Source: Neocallimastix lanati (nom. inval.) (lineage: Eukaryota; Neocallimastigomycota; Neocallimastigomycetes; Neocallimastigales; Neocallimastigaceae). Taken from it: a stretch of DNA of 64,000 nucleotides. Below, one piece after another: positions 1-11,900 of this stretch. The notes beneath the pieces are model-generated. The model ran no database searches. It was given only the letters and a program-made list of their open reading frames with translations, and was not told the origin of the DNA. Numbering within the stretch: the first letter of the stretch is position 1; every line of letters begins with the position of its first letter. Made by a program: the position numbers and the translations under genes. The DNA lies in contig JACVTC010000017.1 of NCBI GenBank assembly GCA_016946835.1, positions 207,001 through 271,000 of the forward strand. Reading direction: 5' to 3'.

Positions 1-806
1 CAAAATTCAGATTTATTATTGCAAGGTAATAAAAATAATAATAATATCATTAAAAATATAATTACAAAGTTTTATTCTATCCATATACATACATTATATA
101 TTTTTATTTTTTTTTAAAAAAAAGAAAAAAGAAAAAAATTATCTTTCATATTGACTGTATATTTTTTTAATATTTTTTTTTTTTAAAAAAAAAATAAAAT
201 AAAATAAAATTGCTTTCAACTTAAATTAATATCAATATTTCAATATTCATTTAATTAATTAAAATATAATTACTAAATAATAATTAAATAATAATTAAAT
301 AAATAATAATTTATACTTAATTAATAAATAAATAGCTGCTGCAAGTACAGCACCTCAAGTTTTACAAACAGATGCCACTAAAGTTGATCCTTCAATTTCA
401 AATTTTCTTCCTTCAAATTTCAATTTTGGCTCAGAAACTGTAAATTTGGAATATTCAATTTTATCAAATATGATTCAAGCAAATGCTATGAATAATACCA
501 ATTCGCCGTCTTCACCATTTGTTTTACAAGATATAGGAATGAATAATAATAATAATAATATTGCTGCTTCAGTACGTGACTCTACAAGATTATATAATAC
601 CATTAATGGAAGTATGCTTCCTTCACCACTTAATCCAAGTAATCTTAATAGTACAACAGAGGTATACGGAAATGTAAATAAACCATATGATTATAAAGAA
701 GGTTTTCATCATTTAGTTAAATATGTTAAAGGATGGTAGGATTATCTTAAAATATATATTATTATTATTATTATTTAAAAAGTAGATTTTATTATATTTA
801 TTATAG

Positions 807-861
<55 letters not shown>

Positions 862-1280
862 GACTAAATAGCTTTATTCACCATCTTCAAAAAAAATTTT
901 TTTTTTTAATTTATTATCAAAATCAATAGTATGGAAAAGAAAAATATTTTACGTATTTGTAGAGCTTTAGCTCAATTTAGACCATCATTTATGGCAATTT
1001 TAATTCATTTATCAGAAGAAGATTTAATTTTTATGGAGAAATGTTTTCAACGTACTTTAACAGTAAGTAATTTTAATGTTATTATAAGTGTAAAAATAAA
1101 ATAGTAAAACCAAAATATAAAATATTTATATAAGACAATAAAAAAGATAATAAAAAAAAAAAAATAATTATAATATATTAAAAATAAAAGTTGTTGTTTT
1201 TATTTTTGTTTTTAATATAAATTTAATAATAATTTCTAATTATATATATTTTTTTTAAATTTTCTTTTTTTTTTTAACAT

Positions 1281-1331
<51 letters not shown>

Positions 1332-1888
1332 AATATGAAAAATTAATAAATTTTTCTGGTACACCAACGGTTGTATGGAGAAGAACTGGTGAAATTGCAC
1401 TGGTAGGGAAGGAATTTTCTCTTTTAACTCAATGGCCTCGTGATCAATTGTTAAGTAAAAAAACATATATATATGAGGTAAGTAATTTTTAAATTTATAT
1501 AAATTCAAAAAAGAAAAAATAATAAATAAATAAAAATAAAAATAAAAATAACTCTATAATTATAATATATATTTTAATTAATAATATTTTTAAACTTTAT
1601 AATATATATTATAAATATATTTCTTTTTTTTATTTTTTTATTTTTTTATTTTTACACAAATAATGATAGTTAATGGATAATTCATCAGCAGTAGAGTATT
1701 GGGAACAATTTTCTTTAATTGCTTTTGATACCTCACAACAATGTGTTATGACAACTTGTAATCTAATATCACATCAAGGAACAACAGTACCTTGTGCTTT
1801 CTGTTTTACTATTAAAAGAGATATATTTGATGTACCTTTGGCTATCGTTGGAAACTTTTTACCTTTATTTGAAAAATTTTCTCAATAA
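1..1888 (+). CDS. ERT1/AcuK-like transcription factor with PAS domain, 3' portion
   Basis: This is the C-terminal part (307 residues) of a fungal transcriptional activator of gluconeogenesis of the ERT1/AcuK type. The 5' end, where a Zn2Cys6 DNA-binding cluster would be, lies before the window. Exons read as 1-25, 336-735, 930-1062, 1331-1477 and 1670-1888, all joined in frame at GT..AG introns, ending at TAA 1886-1888. The first visible part is Ser/Asn/Pro-rich linker. It is followed by the conserved block around [17 protein letters not shown] and then the PAS-like domain with [26 protein letters not shown] and [15 protein letters not shown]. Family knowledge: these nuclear proteins regulate gluconeogenic genes such as PEP carboxykinase and fructose-1,6-bisphosphatase. 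The intron before the PAS exon carries A-tracts of about 50 nt. The assignment rests on the PAS region; the DNA-binding domain is not visible. Confidence 0.85.
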
Positions 1889-2949
1889 AAAAAAAAATAA
1901 ATTTTTTTATTATTTTATTTTACATATAAAGATATATATATATACATATATATAGATTTAATTTTATCTTGTGAACTAAATTTTCTTATTTTTTCTTTTT
2001 TTTTTTTACTTATATCATTCTTATTTATATTTATTTTTTGTTTTTGTTTTTGTTTTTGTTTTTTTATTAATATAACTTTTTATATCTACTTTTTTATTAT
2101 TTTTTTTTAATAATAAATATATAACAGTTATTCATATTTAACAAAAAAAAATTAATACTAATAAAAAAAAAATATACTATATAAGATAGGATATATATAG
2201 TGTGGCGTTTCAATTTTTTAATAAATAAATTAATAAATAAATAATTTTAATAATTTTAATTAATAATATCGAATTAAGATTAAAGTTTTTTTTTTTTCTA
2301 TTCCTTTTATATTTATTTTAAAAGGGAAAAAAAAAATCTTTAAAAATAAAATATTATTGAAATTTTCATCGTATATATATATTAGAAAATATTTTTGAAA
2401 TCTATAAAAAGTATTTAAAATAAAAAAAAAAAAATAAAATAAAATAAAATAATAAAAAAAAAAGGTATGTAAAATTTAAAAAGGTTTATGTATCTTAATA
2501 ATATAAAAAAAAAAAATTCTTTTAATATACTTAACAATAATTTTTAAAAAAAAAAAATCTTTATATTAATAAAAAATTATTTATTTATTACATATTTAAT
2601 TCTTTATATAAAATTAGTATTAACAATTTTGTCTTTTTAGTTACATTGCAATTAAGGAAATATTTTTTTAATATATATTTTAATACACTTTTCTTTTAAT
2701 TTCTAAACCTGATCATTTATTTATTTATTCATTTATTCATTTATTTTTTATATCAACACTCCACTTGTCGAAACGCAACCTGGCGAAATGCAACTCTTTC
2801 AATTTTAAAATTTTAATTTTTAAAAAAGGTTATATTTATTAAATTCTAACCATTTAGTATATATATACATATATATATATATATTTTTTTTTTTATGTGA
2901 AAATTTTATCCAATTTTTAATTAAAATTAAAAAAAAATGGTCTTATAAA

Positions 2950-2980
<31 letters not shown>

Positions 2981-3383
2981 TAATAATAATATATTAAAAT
3001 AATTAATATCATAAATATGTTTTAATTAATTCAAATATAAAAAAAAAAAAAAAAAAAACAATTTAATAAATAGTACAATTTCAAATCTATATCTAAAATA
3101 GGAAATCATAACCTTTACTGTGATATCTTTAAAATTCAATTATAGAAATAAAAGTAAAAATTATATATTGATAATATAAACTGTTCACAATCTCATTTTA
3201 CTATCATTCACCGTTCATACCTCAATTACTCTCAACCTTAATCTATTTTTATAAAGATAAAATATATCATATATTTACTACTTATAAAATTATATAATAT
3301 TAATAATGATAACTTTCATTCATATTTTTAAATAATAAAATTAATTATCCTATTTATTACGACAAATAGAAACGGAACAAATA

Positions 3384-3459
<76 letters not shown>

Positions 3460-3575
3460 ATTATTATTATTATTATTATTATTATAATTTTTATTTTATT
3501 TTAGTACTCCTCGTAGTAAAATTAATTTATATTCAAATATCTTAACATCTATTACTTTTTCTATTTATTTTCATT

Positions 3576-3608
<33 letters not shown>

Positions 3609-3646
3609 TATATAATTTAATATTAAAACAATAATAATAATAACAA

Positions 3647-3679
<33 letters not shown>

Positions 3680-3983
3680 AAATTACATAATATTAATTTT
3701 AAAAAAAAAAAAAATATTATTAAGTTATGAGCTTCGAGGAATTCTAGCTCTTCTCGATTAATGGATGATAGCATTTTATCATTCGATTTGTAACAGAATT
3801 TTATTTTTGCCATATCGTTTCGATGTCCTAGTTCTTGACAACGGTAAATCTAAGTTTAATAGTATACAAATTGATCATAATGCATAAAAATCACTGATTA
3901 TAATCGGAATACATAATTTTTAGTATTTTGTAAATCCCACAAAATATGAAATTGGGAAAAGAAAACTTTCTTAAAGGAGTTTG

Positions 3984-4018
<35 letters not shown>

Positions 4019-4150
4019 ATCAATAAAATACCTTCTTTTCCCCCGAGTTGATAGATAAAATTTCAAATATTTAATTTCTGGTAAGAAAGAGACACAATAC
4101 TTTAAAAAAATTAATATTATTTCCAAAGTCTTCCTTTGAATTATCTAAAA
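1889..4150. other. Gene-free AT-rich stretch with microsatellites
   Basis: I see no gene here. The stretch holds A and T homopolymers, an (ATT)n array at about 3386-3485, and two short GC-richer islands near 2200 and 2757-2790 that resemble the transposon ends found further right. At 3720-3840 the minus strand reads a short open stretch containing CQELGH, which resembles half of a CCHC zinc knuckle and could be a retroelement gag scrap. That last point is weak. Confidence 0.5.
2199..2792. mobile_element. Possible decayed inverted-repeat element
   Basis: GTGTGGCGTTTCAA at about 2200-2213 faces GTCGAAACGCAACC and CTGGCGAAATGCAAC at 2767-2795. In opposite orientation these share GAAACGC followed by a C/A-rich triplet, and the right side also contains the GCGAAATGCA motif seen at the ends of the elements at 45.9-54.6 kb. 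The interior is plain AT-rich sequence without coding potential. It could be an old non-autonomous DNA transposon, but the ends are too diverged to be certain. Confidence 0.3.
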
Positions 4151-4153
4151 TGT

Positions 4154-4506
4154 TCAAAGATTTTTCATTTTTTCACGAATAATCAGAAAAAAATTTAATA
4201 AGAACTTCATCAACAAAACAAATTGAATGAATTGTTGTCTAAATTCTTCAAATTTAGGATATGAAAAAATTTGATGTATGAAACTAGATATTCTATTACA
4301 ATCACCACAAAAAGGACAGTATGTTAGACATTCTGTTGACACAATATTACTCTCTTTTAATATACGGTTTCAGGTTCAATTTAAGTTCACATTTAATACG
4401 TCCAATCCATAAAAAAAAAAAAAAAAAAAAAAATCCAGATAAAAATTGTGAATATTTTAAAGTGAGATGGCAAATATTTATTTAAAACCAAATTTGAATT
4501 ATTATA

Positions 4507-4565
<59 letters not shown>

Positions 4566-4720
4566 ATTTCACTTGTATTGTGTATAAAATTTTCTAATTT
4601 CTTTAGGATGTTTATACTTACGTTTGTGTTTTGTTAATCTTAGTGGTTGACTTTTTTTTTGTCTAAGATTAGTGATAAAGTGTTGGTATATTATTAATTA
4701 AATGAGAAATGATATAAGAT

Positions 4721-4751
<31 letters not shown>

Positions 4752-4890
4752 CATTTTTTTAAACGTCTAGTTATTGCCTTTGTATAAAAATTAGCTATTG
4801 AAGGTATATTTAGTTTCTTTGATATATTATACATAGATTGAGTATTAGGTATCGATACTGGAGACTTAAAACTAAGATTTCTATAGTAAT
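4154..4890 (-). pseudogene. LINE reverse transcriptase C-terminal remnant
   Basis: The minus strand carries broken coding segments typical of the region after the reverse transcriptase domain of non-LTR retrotransposons. About 4890-4748 reads a segment containing SKKLNIPSIANFY and KAITRRLKK. About 4680-4565 reads a basic stretch with KYKHPKEIRKFY. 4342-4154 reads LTYCPFCGD..SSFIHQIF..PKF, which matches the C-x2-C..H..CP zinc motif at the end of many LINE ORF2 proteins, with the last Cys lost. The segments are interrupted by T tracts of 25-40 nt and by frame changes. No endonuclease or RT core is seen. The element must be dead. Confidence 0.55.
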
Positions 4891-5296
4891 ATATATATAT
4901 TAATTAATATTACATAATTTTTAAAAATTATTTATAGTAATATATATATATTAATTAATATTACACAATTTTTAAAAATTATTTTAAAGTTTAAATATTT
5001 TTTTTTATTTTTTATTTTTTATTGGATTCTTTGTTATACTGTTTCAGTGTTGACGCAGACCTTCCCCCTATAACCAAGACCAGTATAAAAAACATTTCCT
5101 TATATTCCTTATATGTCGCTTTATACGATGAGCTTCTTATCAGTGATTTCTTGAACCATCATCGAGAGGAACAACGATACTCTTTCAGATCAAGTGGTCT
5201 GTGCAATTCTATAGTCAAGCAATAGAAATATTCTATTTATATTTCTATATAAAAGTTTGTGTATATATATATACAAACTTTTACCATTATAAGGCA

Positions 5297-5327
<31 letters not shown>

Positions 5328-5520
5328 ATAGAATTAAATTTATTAAATTTAATCATATAATTAAAGAAAAAAGATTACGAATTTTGTTTTCTTAAAAATA
5401 ATAAATATATATATATATATATTTATTATATTTAAAGCTTATATTCATTATTCTATTGAATAAAAAACAAAAAAATCAATGAAAAAAAAAAATTTTTTTT
5501 CTATGGAGATATAATAAATT
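4891..5520. other. Unidentified block with tandem duplication and short ORF
   Basis: Two near-identical copies of a 50-60 nt unit (TATAGTAATATATATATTAATTAATATTACA...) lie at about 4881-4985. Next comes a GC-richer stretch at 5022-5225 with a 67-codon plus-strand open frame beginning at a T-tract boundary. The product resembles no family I recognise and may be another retroelement scrap. The rest is TA microsatellite. Confidence 0.3.
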
Positions 5521-5531
5521 GACAAAAAAAT

Positions 5532-5564
<33 letters not shown>

Positions 5565-5786
5565 GCAAACTTGGTAGTAGTAGTACGATTCGATTTGAAC
5601 CTATTGAACAAAGACCGATTATACCTATTGCTATTGGCCAGCAATAGCAATAGGTATAATCGATTGTAAAAGTGCCGCAGTAACCACCAAGAATGGAGTA
5701 TCAGAATAAGTACCTGATTTCATCTGGCACTTAAATAGATCTTTCCATTCCCTTGTACTGTTATTAATACTTCGACCTCCAAGAAT
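5532..5786 (-). mobile_element. SINE-like retroposed insertion
   Basis: A block of normal base composition stands out from the AT-rich surroundings. Read on the minus strand it ends in a poly(A) tail (T tract at about 5533-5560). It carries GGTTCAAATC, a good match to the B box of a tRNA-type polymerase III promoter, at about 5593-5602, with a TGGCCAATAGC A-box-like sequence upstream at about 5632-5642. It is bracketed by a near-perfect direct repeat, TGACAAAAAAA, at about 5520-5530 and 5777-5788, as expected for a target duplication made by LINE-type priming. The head also contains a perfect 21-bp hairpin (separate entry). No coding potential. Family unknown to me. Confidence 0.5.
5616..5662. 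repeat. Perfect 21-bp inverted repeat with 5-nt loop
   Basis: Left arm 5616-5636 and right arm 5642-5662 are exact reverse complements, with GCCAG as the loop. The arms read CGATTATACCTATTGCTATTG and its complement. It lies inside the SINE-like block, overlapping the A-box-like sequence, so its transcript would fold into a stable stem. Confidence 0.9.
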
Positions 5787-5907
5787 GACAAAAAAAATAA
5801 TTTTCAAAAGTTTCTATATATTTTTTAAAATTATAAAAACATATTAATATTTATATATTTTTAATATACCGGACCAGTAATAATTATAATTAAAAATTAT
5901 TATTACA

Positions 5908-5944
<37 letters not shown>

Positions 5945-6822
5945 AAATAAATTATACATAATATAAAAGTATAAAAGAGTTATATTTTTACTACTTTCTA
6001 ACCATAACATGTCTTTTATGTAATTTAACACTTTTTATGATTATACTATATTAGCCAATGATCACAAAAACAATCAGCCTACTAACCCCCAAAAAATTAT
6101 TTTAAATAATTATTTAACAATTTCATTTATAAACAAATTTCCTTATAAATAAATCTTTCAATATATATTTTTATAATCACAATTCTTTACACTAAATATT
6201 ATATTCTTATATTGCCATTATTATTAGTATTTTTTATTATTATTAATTTTTATTTTATTTGTATATTTTGTTTTTGTTTTTGCTTTTTTTTTTTTTTTTA
6301 ATTTTTTTTATTTTATTTTTTTTGTTTATTAGTGGCTTTTTATTTTCAGTCTTTTTTTTTTTTTTTTTTTGTTTGTTTGTATAAAGAAATATTAAATAAA
6401 TGTTTATAAATATATATATTATATTAAAAAACAATATTATTAATTTTTCGTTTACTACTGTATGTTTTGCTTTCTGTATATATATATATATATTTTTTTA
6501 ATTTTTATTATTAGATATAAATTAAAAAAAAGTGTATTATATCAAGTTGTTTTTATTATTATTGAATAATAAAACAATTTTTTTATATTATTTTTTATTA
6601 ATTAATTTGCTTTTTACTTTAAATTATTTATGTTTATTGTATTTGTATTATTAATCTTTTTCTAAAAAGATATAAAATTAATAATTTATTATTTAACAAC
6701 TTTATAATTATTTTTTTATATCCTTTTATTTTTTATATTTATTTATGATATAAAATTAATTGTTTAAGTTGTTTATCTAAATTTTCTATTGCTTTTATTT
6801 TATTTTTTATGTTTAAAGACGC
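5787..6822. other. Gene-free spacer downstream of Sec61 gamma
   Basis: AT-rich spacer with homopolymers and TA repeats. I see no gene, RNA or element. It contains the 3' flank of the Sec61 gamma gene, which is read from the right. Confidence 0.5.
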
Positions 6823-7132
6823 TTAGGCACCACTATTATTAATATATATATAATTATAATTTATTAGTATTATTTAAAAGTTTGATTATTTAAAACATAT
6901 TGTTTACTTACACAATGATGTTGTTGATTGGGATGTGGATAAGCTTAACAAAGTAACCAATGAAACCCATGATGAAGAAACCCATTGCAACAGCTCTTGA
7001 GATTTGAATGAATTCTATATTTATTAATAATATATTTTAATCAATATTTAATTCATATTTTTATTATTTATTTATTTATTTCTATTTTTTTTAGATCTAA
7101 ATATTCTAACATTTTTTTTTATTTATGAAATC

Positions 7133-7187
<55 letters not shown>

Positions 7188-7406
7188 TCCATTATTAAAA
7201 AAAATACTTATATAAATTAACAAAAATAATTATCTATAACTTTATATTTAATTATTTATAATTTATTTAAATCTTGTATTCATGTTTTTTTGTTGATATA
7301 TACCACGACGATCTGGCTTGGTACATTTTTGAATAAGTTGCTTAGCATCCTTAATGTATTGCTTTTGTTCAGCAATGAAACCAGTTTCAGCAGTCTTTTC
7401 AACCAT
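6823..7406 (-). CDS. SSS1: Sec61 gamma subunit (SecE/SSS1)
   Basis: This is the small tail-anchored subunit of the Sec61 translocon that clamps the Sec61 alpha channel at the ER membrane. Exons are 7406-7304, 7014-6912 and 6832-6823, giving 71 residues. The start is the only ATG in frame. The N-terminal amphipathic part contains [20 protein letters not shown], which is the family signature. It is followed by one membrane segment ([15 protein letters not shown]) and the conserved end [11 protein letters not shown]. The last exon is only 10 nt. If the second donor (GTAAGT) were not used, translation would stop after NNIIV, so the splice restores the conserved C-terminal GA. The length is normal for the family. 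Confidence 0.95.
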
Positions 7407-8499
7407 TTTTTATTATATTATTTATTTAATTTTTTATTAATTTTTTGTTTATTGTTTTAGAATAATATTTTTTAAAATATTTACTTATTTTAAAATATTT
7501 TATTTTTAAAAATAAAAGAAATATATCTTAAATTTTTTATTTTATTTTTATTTTTATTCTATTTAAAATTATGGATTTGGAAAGTCATTTAGTATCATAT
7601 TATATTGTATTATTTATAATATATTGCATTGATATATTATAGAATATATTATTTTTTATTATTATCATTATTTTATATTGATTTTAATTTATTTTTAATA
7701 TTACAATTTTAATTAAATAGAATATACGTAAATTATTTAATAAATTAATTTTATTATTATAATGAATATATATTTTTATTTTGTGTAGATTACATAATAA
7801 ATAATACACAAATAATATAATTTAAACTAATATGAATAATAAAATATTATTAAATATATATTATTATATATTATTTAATAATAATAGTATTTATTTGTAT
7901 TTATTAAATTCATTTATGTTAAATAAGGTAAAAAAGTAATATTAATGTTCATATTCATATACATTAAATAATAAAAAATAAATATTAATAGTATATACAA
8001 TTTACAATAATTTTAATTATTGATTTAATATAAGCCAATCACTGTAACACACATATTTGAAATAATTACACACATTTATTATTTTTATATTTTAGAATAT
8101 ATTATATTATTTTAATTGATTTTCCTTTTTTAATTATTGCTAAAATGTTTAAGAACAATACAAATAAAGATTAGTTATTTAATTTAGTTTAATCCTTTGG
8201 GTGATACATAAACCTTGATGTATGTATCAGTATTACGTACAATTATTTGTATGTATTTTCCACTTTAAATAATAATATTCAAAGGTTAGTACATAGGTAA
8301 TGCTTTTTGAACTTATTATCATAAAATAAATTACTTCAGTAAAAAATAAGAATTAATTATAATTATTATAATTGTTCTATTATAATTTTTTAAGCACAAT
8401 TACAAATACAATTACTAATACGATAGTCAAATATGAAATACATAAGGTCATTTAAATATGTTTTTTTTAATTGTTTTTATTTTGGTGTAACAGAAAATA

Positions 8500-8550
<51 letters not shown>

Positions 8551-8997
8551 ATAGGTAAATGCATATATATAATAAAATAAATGAATACATGAATAAAATT
8601 AAATAAGTGAATATGTTGGATTGATAATTTTATTAGTATAAAAACTTTATTAAACTGCTTGTTAATAATATAAAAGATATTTATTAATATTATTTTATTT
8701 TAATTTTTTATAATTTGTATGTTTTAATAAAGAAACGATAATAATAATATTAAAATTCAAAATTATATGATAAGATATGTAATTATATAGAATAATATAG
8801 ATATTTTACTAAATAAAAAAATTAAATAATACAATAAAAAGAACAACAAAAATAGAATAATAAAATTATTTATTAATGAAAAGTTTTTATATAAAAAAAA
8901 ATAAAAGATAATTAAGTTAGGGTATGTTATATATGACTATATGGGTTAGGGAAATTTTTATTTTAAAAAAAATATTCCTTTTACTTTTGTTGGACTT
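7407..8997. other. Spacer between Sec61 gamma and POL2
   Basis: AT-rich sequence holding the Sec61 gamma promoter side and the POL2 3' flank. There is an (AAAT)n microsatellite at about 8505-8552. No gene seen. Confidence 0.5.
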
Positions 8998-11900
8998 TTA
9001 GTGAGAGTTAATAATTAATATATTACTAATAATTTCATCTAATAATTTCATATTATAATATTGAGCAATATGTTTAAAAGTTTTTAAATGAATCATAAAT
9101 TCATCGTAATCTATATACAATTTATATTCACCACCACAATGACATTTTTCTGAAATATTATCTCCTTTCAAATTACGACATTTTTTACATACTAAATCTT
9201 GAAGTTGGAAGGCCATTGCTTTATTTTGAATAATTTCCAAAAGACGATCTTCAATTACTCTTGGATCATATTCCATATTACATTCTGGACAACTCCAAAA
9301 AACAATCTTAGAATTGTTTTGACTATTACTTTTCTTTAATGAATTATTATTATTATTATTTTCACTTCCATTTTCATTTTCATTTTCATTATTACCATTT
9401 ATCATTCTATTTTCATCTGAATCATTATTATATTGATTTTTTAATTTAGCTATTAATGCATTATAATCTTTATAGTTATCTGTATCATCATTTTCTCTAC
9501 AAAGATCAATATCACGACAATAATTACAATATTCACAAATAACTTGTCCTAATATATAAGATGTACATGGATTTTTGAATTTTGCTTCTTCACTAAATTC
9601 ACGAACATGAATAAGTTCTAAAAGATTACGTTTTAAAACCCTAACAGAATATTCTACGGATTTATCAAGAGAAAGAACATGAGTAAAATACTTTATGAAT
9701 TCGAGAGTAGCATTTTCCTCCTTTAAATAAGTACCAGGTGGTTCTGGGAACTCATATAGTATGGCATCTTCAGTATCATGAGTAGTTTGGTATTTTTCGT
9801 GTGTTTTACTTACTTCCTCTAATAAGGCTCTTGTTAATACTGTACTAATATATTTTCGTTTATAATCAATATCCTTTTTACTATTATTATCTTTTTTGGA
9901 ATCATCATTTTTGGTTTCATTAAATATATCGATTGCCATATCATTATTATCTATACTATACTTTTGTTTTGTTTTATTCATACTAACTGAAAAAAGATAT
10001 TCCGAGAAGTAACGATCAAAGAGCATTTGATAGGCGATAGGTAAATATTTTTTAATATTCCATTGAGATACAATATGTTGAGCTCTTAATTGTTGGTTCA
10101 TTACCATATCTAACGTTGCATTGGGTGATAAACTTGTGATACCCCCATAGTTTGCATAATCCATCCATATTAATGTATCCCAACATTGAGTTGGATTAAG
10201 TTCTAAACCACTGAAAAGTTGCTTTGATATGGTACTTCTAATTACATAGCCAATATGATTAAGTGCATTGGCAACTGTGACTTTTGGTGACATGACAATA
10301 ATTTTTCTGAAGTTAGCATAGATAATTTTTAGACCAAGATTACGAAATTCTGCTAAAAGTTGCATAAAGACTTTTTTCATAATACCATGAACCAAACTAA
10401 AGAGTGCTGGATCATAGAGTTTAGAACTTGGACTAGTAATCCAACGATAGAAATGTTCAATCATCATATCAGCAAATCTATTCTTTTTATCACGAACTTC
10501 ATTATTCCAGGAGACAATAAGGGTTCGGAAAAGTTTAAACGTTTGTGCTAGAATAGCATTTTCATCCATAATTTGAATCATTGAAGTTTGTTGCATGTCT
10601 TTTTTATCAGTACTCTCTGACTCATTACCTGTCATTTCTGCATTAACAATATTATTATTAGCAATCATTGCCATATGATCATTTAAAGTGTGCTGGGCCA
10701 TAGAACTTTCAAAACCAATACTACCACCTCCTTCAATATCATTGATAACGTTGGCTTGTTGAATTGTATTTACAGCTAAATTAATTAAATCAATTTCAAT
10801 ACTAATTTGATCATACATGCCAGGGACATTTACTTCCATATTTTCAATTTCATCAATAGAATTATAATTTTCATCATCTTCACGATTTCCTAAATCTGGT
10901 TTACTTGAAGGTGAATACCATAAAATCATACCTTCTCTTTGAAGCCTTCTTGAAAAAAAGATATCGGCAAGGAATATAGGACAATCATTTTCAATATTAC
11001 AGAATGGTATATCTGCATATCTAGCTAAAGCAATTCGTTCCGTAAGCCATCCATTTACATTAAATAAGTGGGACATTATTTTCCTACAAATAGATCTTTG
11101 CCAGTCCAATGCAGGGAATTGATTATCACGCTTATAAGATGAAATATACACTACTGGAAAATCATTAATACTTGAAATATTCTCATTGAGTTGTTGCTGA
11201 TTTAAAAAGGATTGAATAATTAAAACTGTTGGATTATGTCTTTCTTCTTGATATTTAGAAAGAATTTTTTGAACATTTTGGAATGCTTTTTCTTTTTTAT
11301 CAAAAACTTCAGATTTCCATTCAACTATCTTGTGATATCTAAAAATATTATCATCATTAATTTCTCCAGAACTCATTTTATCATTACGTTTCTCAGTATA
11401 TAAACGATGCATATTTGGGATTTGGTTCAATTGAGAGGAATCAACAATATTAATATGAGCTACTGCAGTATCTGTAGAATATATACAAAATACATGACGG
11501 CTATCAGCATAGGTATGATATAAGAAAATATATTCAAGAACATTTTTATCGTTAAGATAAGGCTTTTTAGATATATCTTCTGGTTGAAGACATTCCATTG
11601 AAATACCTTTATCAATATTTCTTACCATGCCACGGTTGACACGGGTAATACATCCAATATCGATTAATACTCTATATAACAATGGGATCTGTGTTTCATA
11701 TACCCCTTCAATAGATGGATGACTTATAAAACTGGAAATTACTTTCATATTTTCTTTGTATACACTTTCAGGCATTTTAAATTCATAAAGATATAAACTC
11801 TTATGTGAGCGAGGCAATATCTTATTAACTTTAGTTACGCTATATAGATTTTCTATAGAATTTCCATTTTCATCAATTTGAAAACCGCCGGAAGAAATTT

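Noticed and set aside
7925-8480. A possible small gene upstream of Sec61 gamma
   Set aside because: Slightly richer composition around 8170-8300, but stops in all frames and no recognisable motif.
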